Of a stretch of DNA of 64,000 bases, positions 62,601 to 64,000 are shown in pieces (positions within the stretch are counted from its first letter, which is position 1; each line of letters begins with the position of its first letter). Source of the DNA: Cellulophaga sp. 20_2_10 (GTDB lineage: Bacteria; Bacteroidota; Bacteroidia; Flavobacteriales; Flavobacteriaceae). The stretch is taken from the NCBI RefSeq assembly GCF_023476645.1, contig NZ_JAMCOJ010000003.1, forward strand, positions 372,001 through 436,000, given 5' to 3'. The notes beneath the pieces were generated by a model, which was not told the DNA's origin, searched no databases, and saw only the letters and a list, made by a program, of their open reading frames with translations. The position numbers and the translations under genes were made by a program.

Positions 62601-64000
62601 TATAAATTTTGCCCTTTTCTAATTAGTTCTAATAATTGATTTAGTTCAGATGATTCATAACTGAATGTGTCTTTTGCTAAATCAAGATTGTATTCTTCTG
62701 AATTGTCTTTTAATTCTGACAATAGTGATCCGACAATGTGAGTCCAATTTTTATTACCGACTAAATTTGCACCTAATTTTTTGTGTTTCTTGTTTATTGA
62801 ATCAATTAAGTTTTTTGACTTTTCAATTATGTTGTCTAAAGTTTCTTTGGAATGTGTATATCTATATCTGCGATATGAGGAATTATCAATTCTATCTCTT
62901 ACCGAATCAACTGCGACTCTTCTGTCTTTAACAATATCTTTTAAAAGTACACATTGATAATTAAGACCCTTTTCATTTAGGGCGTTGTGCAATACTTCCA
63001 AAGCTGTCCGTTTTTCACAGACAACAATTGTCTTTTTTTGATTCTCTAGAGCATTTACTAAAATAGCTGTAAGCGATTGACTTTTTCCTGTTCCTGGTGG
63101 TCCTTGAATTAAAATGTTTCGAGAAGCTTTTAAAGAATGTAAAATTCCTTGTTGTGATGGGTCAGTTTCGACTGATGATATTGGTTGAAACGTATGTTCT
63201 TCCATATCCTCAAGGTCAATTGTAGCACCTTTTAATTCTAGTAAATTCGAATAATCGTGTATAATATTTTGCTTCTGAACCTCAAAAATTGAAAAAAGTC
63301 CGCCAAAATCTATAAATGAATTATTAGATGTTAATGGTAGCTTTTCGTAATATTTCTTTTCTGGAATAGATTTTACTTTATTTAGTTTTTTCTCAAATGT
63401 TTCACGAAGGTCATCTGGAATTGAGCTATTTATGGATTCAATGATATTTACACAAATATCTAAAAGTTCACTTTTATCAATTAAACCATCATCTAAAAAC
63501 TCACTAGAAATTTGATTGATTTCAATTTTGGAATCATTTTGTAAATGATTTATTAGAACCTCATTGATATAAATTGGGTCGTCTTCTGTTCGTAGTATTT
63601 CCCAAGTATTAAATTCTTTTGTTCTTCTTATTCTTAATGACCAAATTAAAATTGGTGCAACAGTTAATTTATTGTCTGATTGGTCACGTCTTACAAGTAT
63701 TGGAAAACCAAAACCAAATGTATTTATTCCTTTTTCTGATTCTATTGCATCTGTTTGATTGATAAGATTTTCAAAAGATTTTGTGATTTTCACCAATTGT
63801 GTTTGGTCATCTTCAAAAAGTGAATTCAAATCGGGAACATTATCTTTCCAACTAATTTTAAATTTTAAAGGTAATTCGGTTAATAATGCATTAATAAAAT
63901 TTGTAGGAAGATTTTCGTCAATGTGAGATAATCGTGTTAGATCAAACTTGTACCTTGAACGAGCTGGAATTGCATTTAAATGTACTCCTCTTCGGCTACC
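59669..64000 (-). CDS. DUF4011-type SF1 helicase with Vsr-like nuclease and Gre-like C-terminal domain (5' end missing)
   Basis: The frame is open from the window edge to a stop at 59669-59671, about 1443 codons. TTG 63829 is only an internal codon: coding sequence continues upstream with SRRGVHLNAIPARSRYKFDL, as in DUF4011. Numbered from 63829, the SF1 helicase core has Walker A GPPGTGKS (243-250), Walker B FDEAS (Asp816), GDEHQMPPS, QGDERDVIILS and LNVIVTRAKYKVYV. A Vsr/MTES_1575-like nuclease follows (Asp1179, Glu1195 in IAIECDG, HRIWSTNWWRNP). The last 70 residues (about 1318-1386) resemble the GreA/GreB C-terminal domain (IKTPLGIALKGKSVGDTVKI). Such proteins are common in defence and mobile islands, but this one's role is unknown. 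Confidence 0.85.
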   Translation of the reverse strand, partial: GSRRGVHLNAIPARSRYKFDLTRLSHIDENLPTNFINALLTELPLKFKISWKDNVPDLNSLFEDDQTQLVKITKSFENLINQTDAIESEKGINTFGFGFPILVRRDQSDNKLTVAPILIWSLRIRRTKEFNTWEILRTEDDPIYINEVLINHLQNDSKIEINQISSEFLDDGLIDKSELLDICVNIIESINSSIPDDLRETFEKKLNKVKSIPEKKYYEKLPLTSNNSFIDFGGLFSIFEVQKQNIIHDYSNLLELKGATIDLEDMEEHTFQPISSVETDPSQQGILHSLKASRNILIQGPPGTGKSQSLTAILVNALENQKKTIVVCEKRTALEVLHNALNEKGLNYQCVLLKDIVKDRRVAVDSVRDRIDNSSYRRYRYTHSKETLDNIIEKSKNLIDSINKKHKKLGANLVGNKNWTHIVGSLLSELKDNSEEYNLDLAKDTFSYESSELNQLLELIRKGQNLYEEFKPHINLSFINSAKLVGDNPFIVEQQIEEDFSIYKKELKIILDDISSYEVEYYKIRNEQFNLQKTSISDIENSIQNILTKHEANNDFFDEEKTNGFLFKTISIFSKEKKTTLNEQKTTYTLFEDYSLKTNHSKDFESINFSKSIKENQGILKNHKLITERIDKEFQSKIENEYKFLNLLESTEKEFDTELLQTIKSNFSNLKTKIEEQNWTNKKVNGDSHNVLSSQIQTLLDSKEQFLANENDLFSIEFKWFQFYNSLSADNKLIIDQLKEKTNWRKIFLIFYLNSMLVNSANTDLPTNDNDHIELGKSLSELEKEQIKYIREYWFSKQIDATRDFDNKNLNLAVENLYNKRAGKRHKRLSLREIVKLDMDLFTTFFPIILTTPDVASNLFKGKNQYFDIVMFDEASQLKLEDNLPALLKGKQIIIAGDEHQMPPSNYFSKVFDGLIDDEDEFEDEIDKIKNDISNSLSDCESLLDFASELGFEKKHLDFHYRSRHPYLIDYSNYAFYNQRLKPLPNSFDYIPIKYVPVNGTYSDTSNDEEAETILSIIDNNISRLPNGEYPTVGVATFNINQRNLVLGKINERRKFEKYRDFNNKIVELEENGFFVKNLENIQGDERDVIILSTTYGINKEGKFAQRFGSINHQKGYKLLNVIVTRAKYKVYVCSSIPEDVFLNYKEHLINEGSNNRRGALYAYLAYSKAVSEQDNEARISVLNTLAENSTKSTTIDNLNEDLESPFEEEVYEALTEHFDEKNIILQLQFAGFRIDMVYDTKHIGLPKIAIECDGASYHSSQEAYLHDSHRQKILEGHGFVFHRIWSTNWWRNPQKETKKLVEFIRSIENSSPSIFEDKSKTGLAFTDNITIIKNELSKVSPNLKKDLKETIEAVSEKEDVQTTLFKETITVNSKVKVKYLNIDKDLKVHLVDQLVSKLEKTNGIQKINIKTPLGIALKGKSVGDTVKIGDLDKYVRILEIMN

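Noticed and set aside
63827-63829. TTG as the start codon of the helicase
   Set aside because: The frame continues open to base 64000 with DUF4011-like sequence, so this codon is internal and the gene is cut by the window edge.

Overview
The window looks like chromosomal DNA of a member of the Flavobacteriaceae (phylum Bacteroidota). It is AT-rich. Genes are rarely preceded by Shine-Dalgarno sequences, and many are preceded by the Bacteroidota promoter -7 element TAnnTTTG. Signal peptides typically end in FAQ/SAQ. It also carries lineage markers: the type IX secretion translocon SprA, two PorP/SprF proteins, a CHU_C-type (gliding motility-associated) C-terminal sorting domain, a fused malic enzyme-phosphotransacetylase, and a two-gene subunit III/subunit IV heme-copper oxidase cluster. 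I cannot name the species. No tRNA, rRNA, insertion sequence, prophage or CRISPR array was seen.

Layout. 1-4.2 kb (minus): thiamine operon thiS-thiC-tenI/thiE-like-thiE-thiG behind a TPP riboswitch and a near-consensus promoter; thiG runs off the left edge. 4.3-16.2 kb (plus): queG, the fused malic enzyme, ruvA, the 2375-residue sprA, gcvH and a VanZ-like gene. 16.2-18 kb: two tandem TonB-type proteins separated by strong hairpins. 18-23.5 kb: a respiratory block with cyoE, two subunit III genes, subunit IV, a cysteine-free Sco-like protein, Sco, a DUF420/CtaM-like protein and a 70-residue CxxC membrane protein. 23.7-29.4 kb: a complete MacAB/TolC-like tripartite efflux operon. 29.5-33.7 kb: tsaB, an MscS channel, dodecin, an Nfu protein and a PorP/SprF protein. 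33.8-38.1 kb: a von Willebrand A lipoprotein divergent from a TPR-containing LytS-type kinase and its LytTR regulator; the shared intergenic region carries a 12-bp direct repeat with 21-bp period, the geometry expected of a LytTR operator. 38.1-45 kb: gamma carbonic anhydrase, fabD, then a T9SS adhesin-SprF-OmpA operon. 45.2-54.5 kb: acs, an unusual Nramp-like transporter, a SanA/DUF218 protein, an S41 peptidase, a small outer-membrane protein, and an Lrp regulator divergent from metE.

The most accessory-looking part is 54.5-64 kb (minus). It holds a DUF1080 lipoprotein, a remnant that looks like the end of a PLP-dependent decarboxylase gene, a methyltransferase, two tandem secreted proteins built around an isolated SecD head (P1) domain, a Suppressor-of-fused (SUFU) protein, an unrecognised protein, and the 3' part of a very large superfamily 1 helicase fused to a Vsr-like nuclease and a GreA/GreB-type C-terminal domain. 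That helicase is cut by the right edge of the window: the reading frame stays open to base 64000.

Best candidates for undescribed biology are (i) the LytS/LytTR-vWA module with its direct-repeat operator, (ii) the paired SecD-head exported proteins next to SUFU, and (iii) the helicase-nuclease-Gre fusion.
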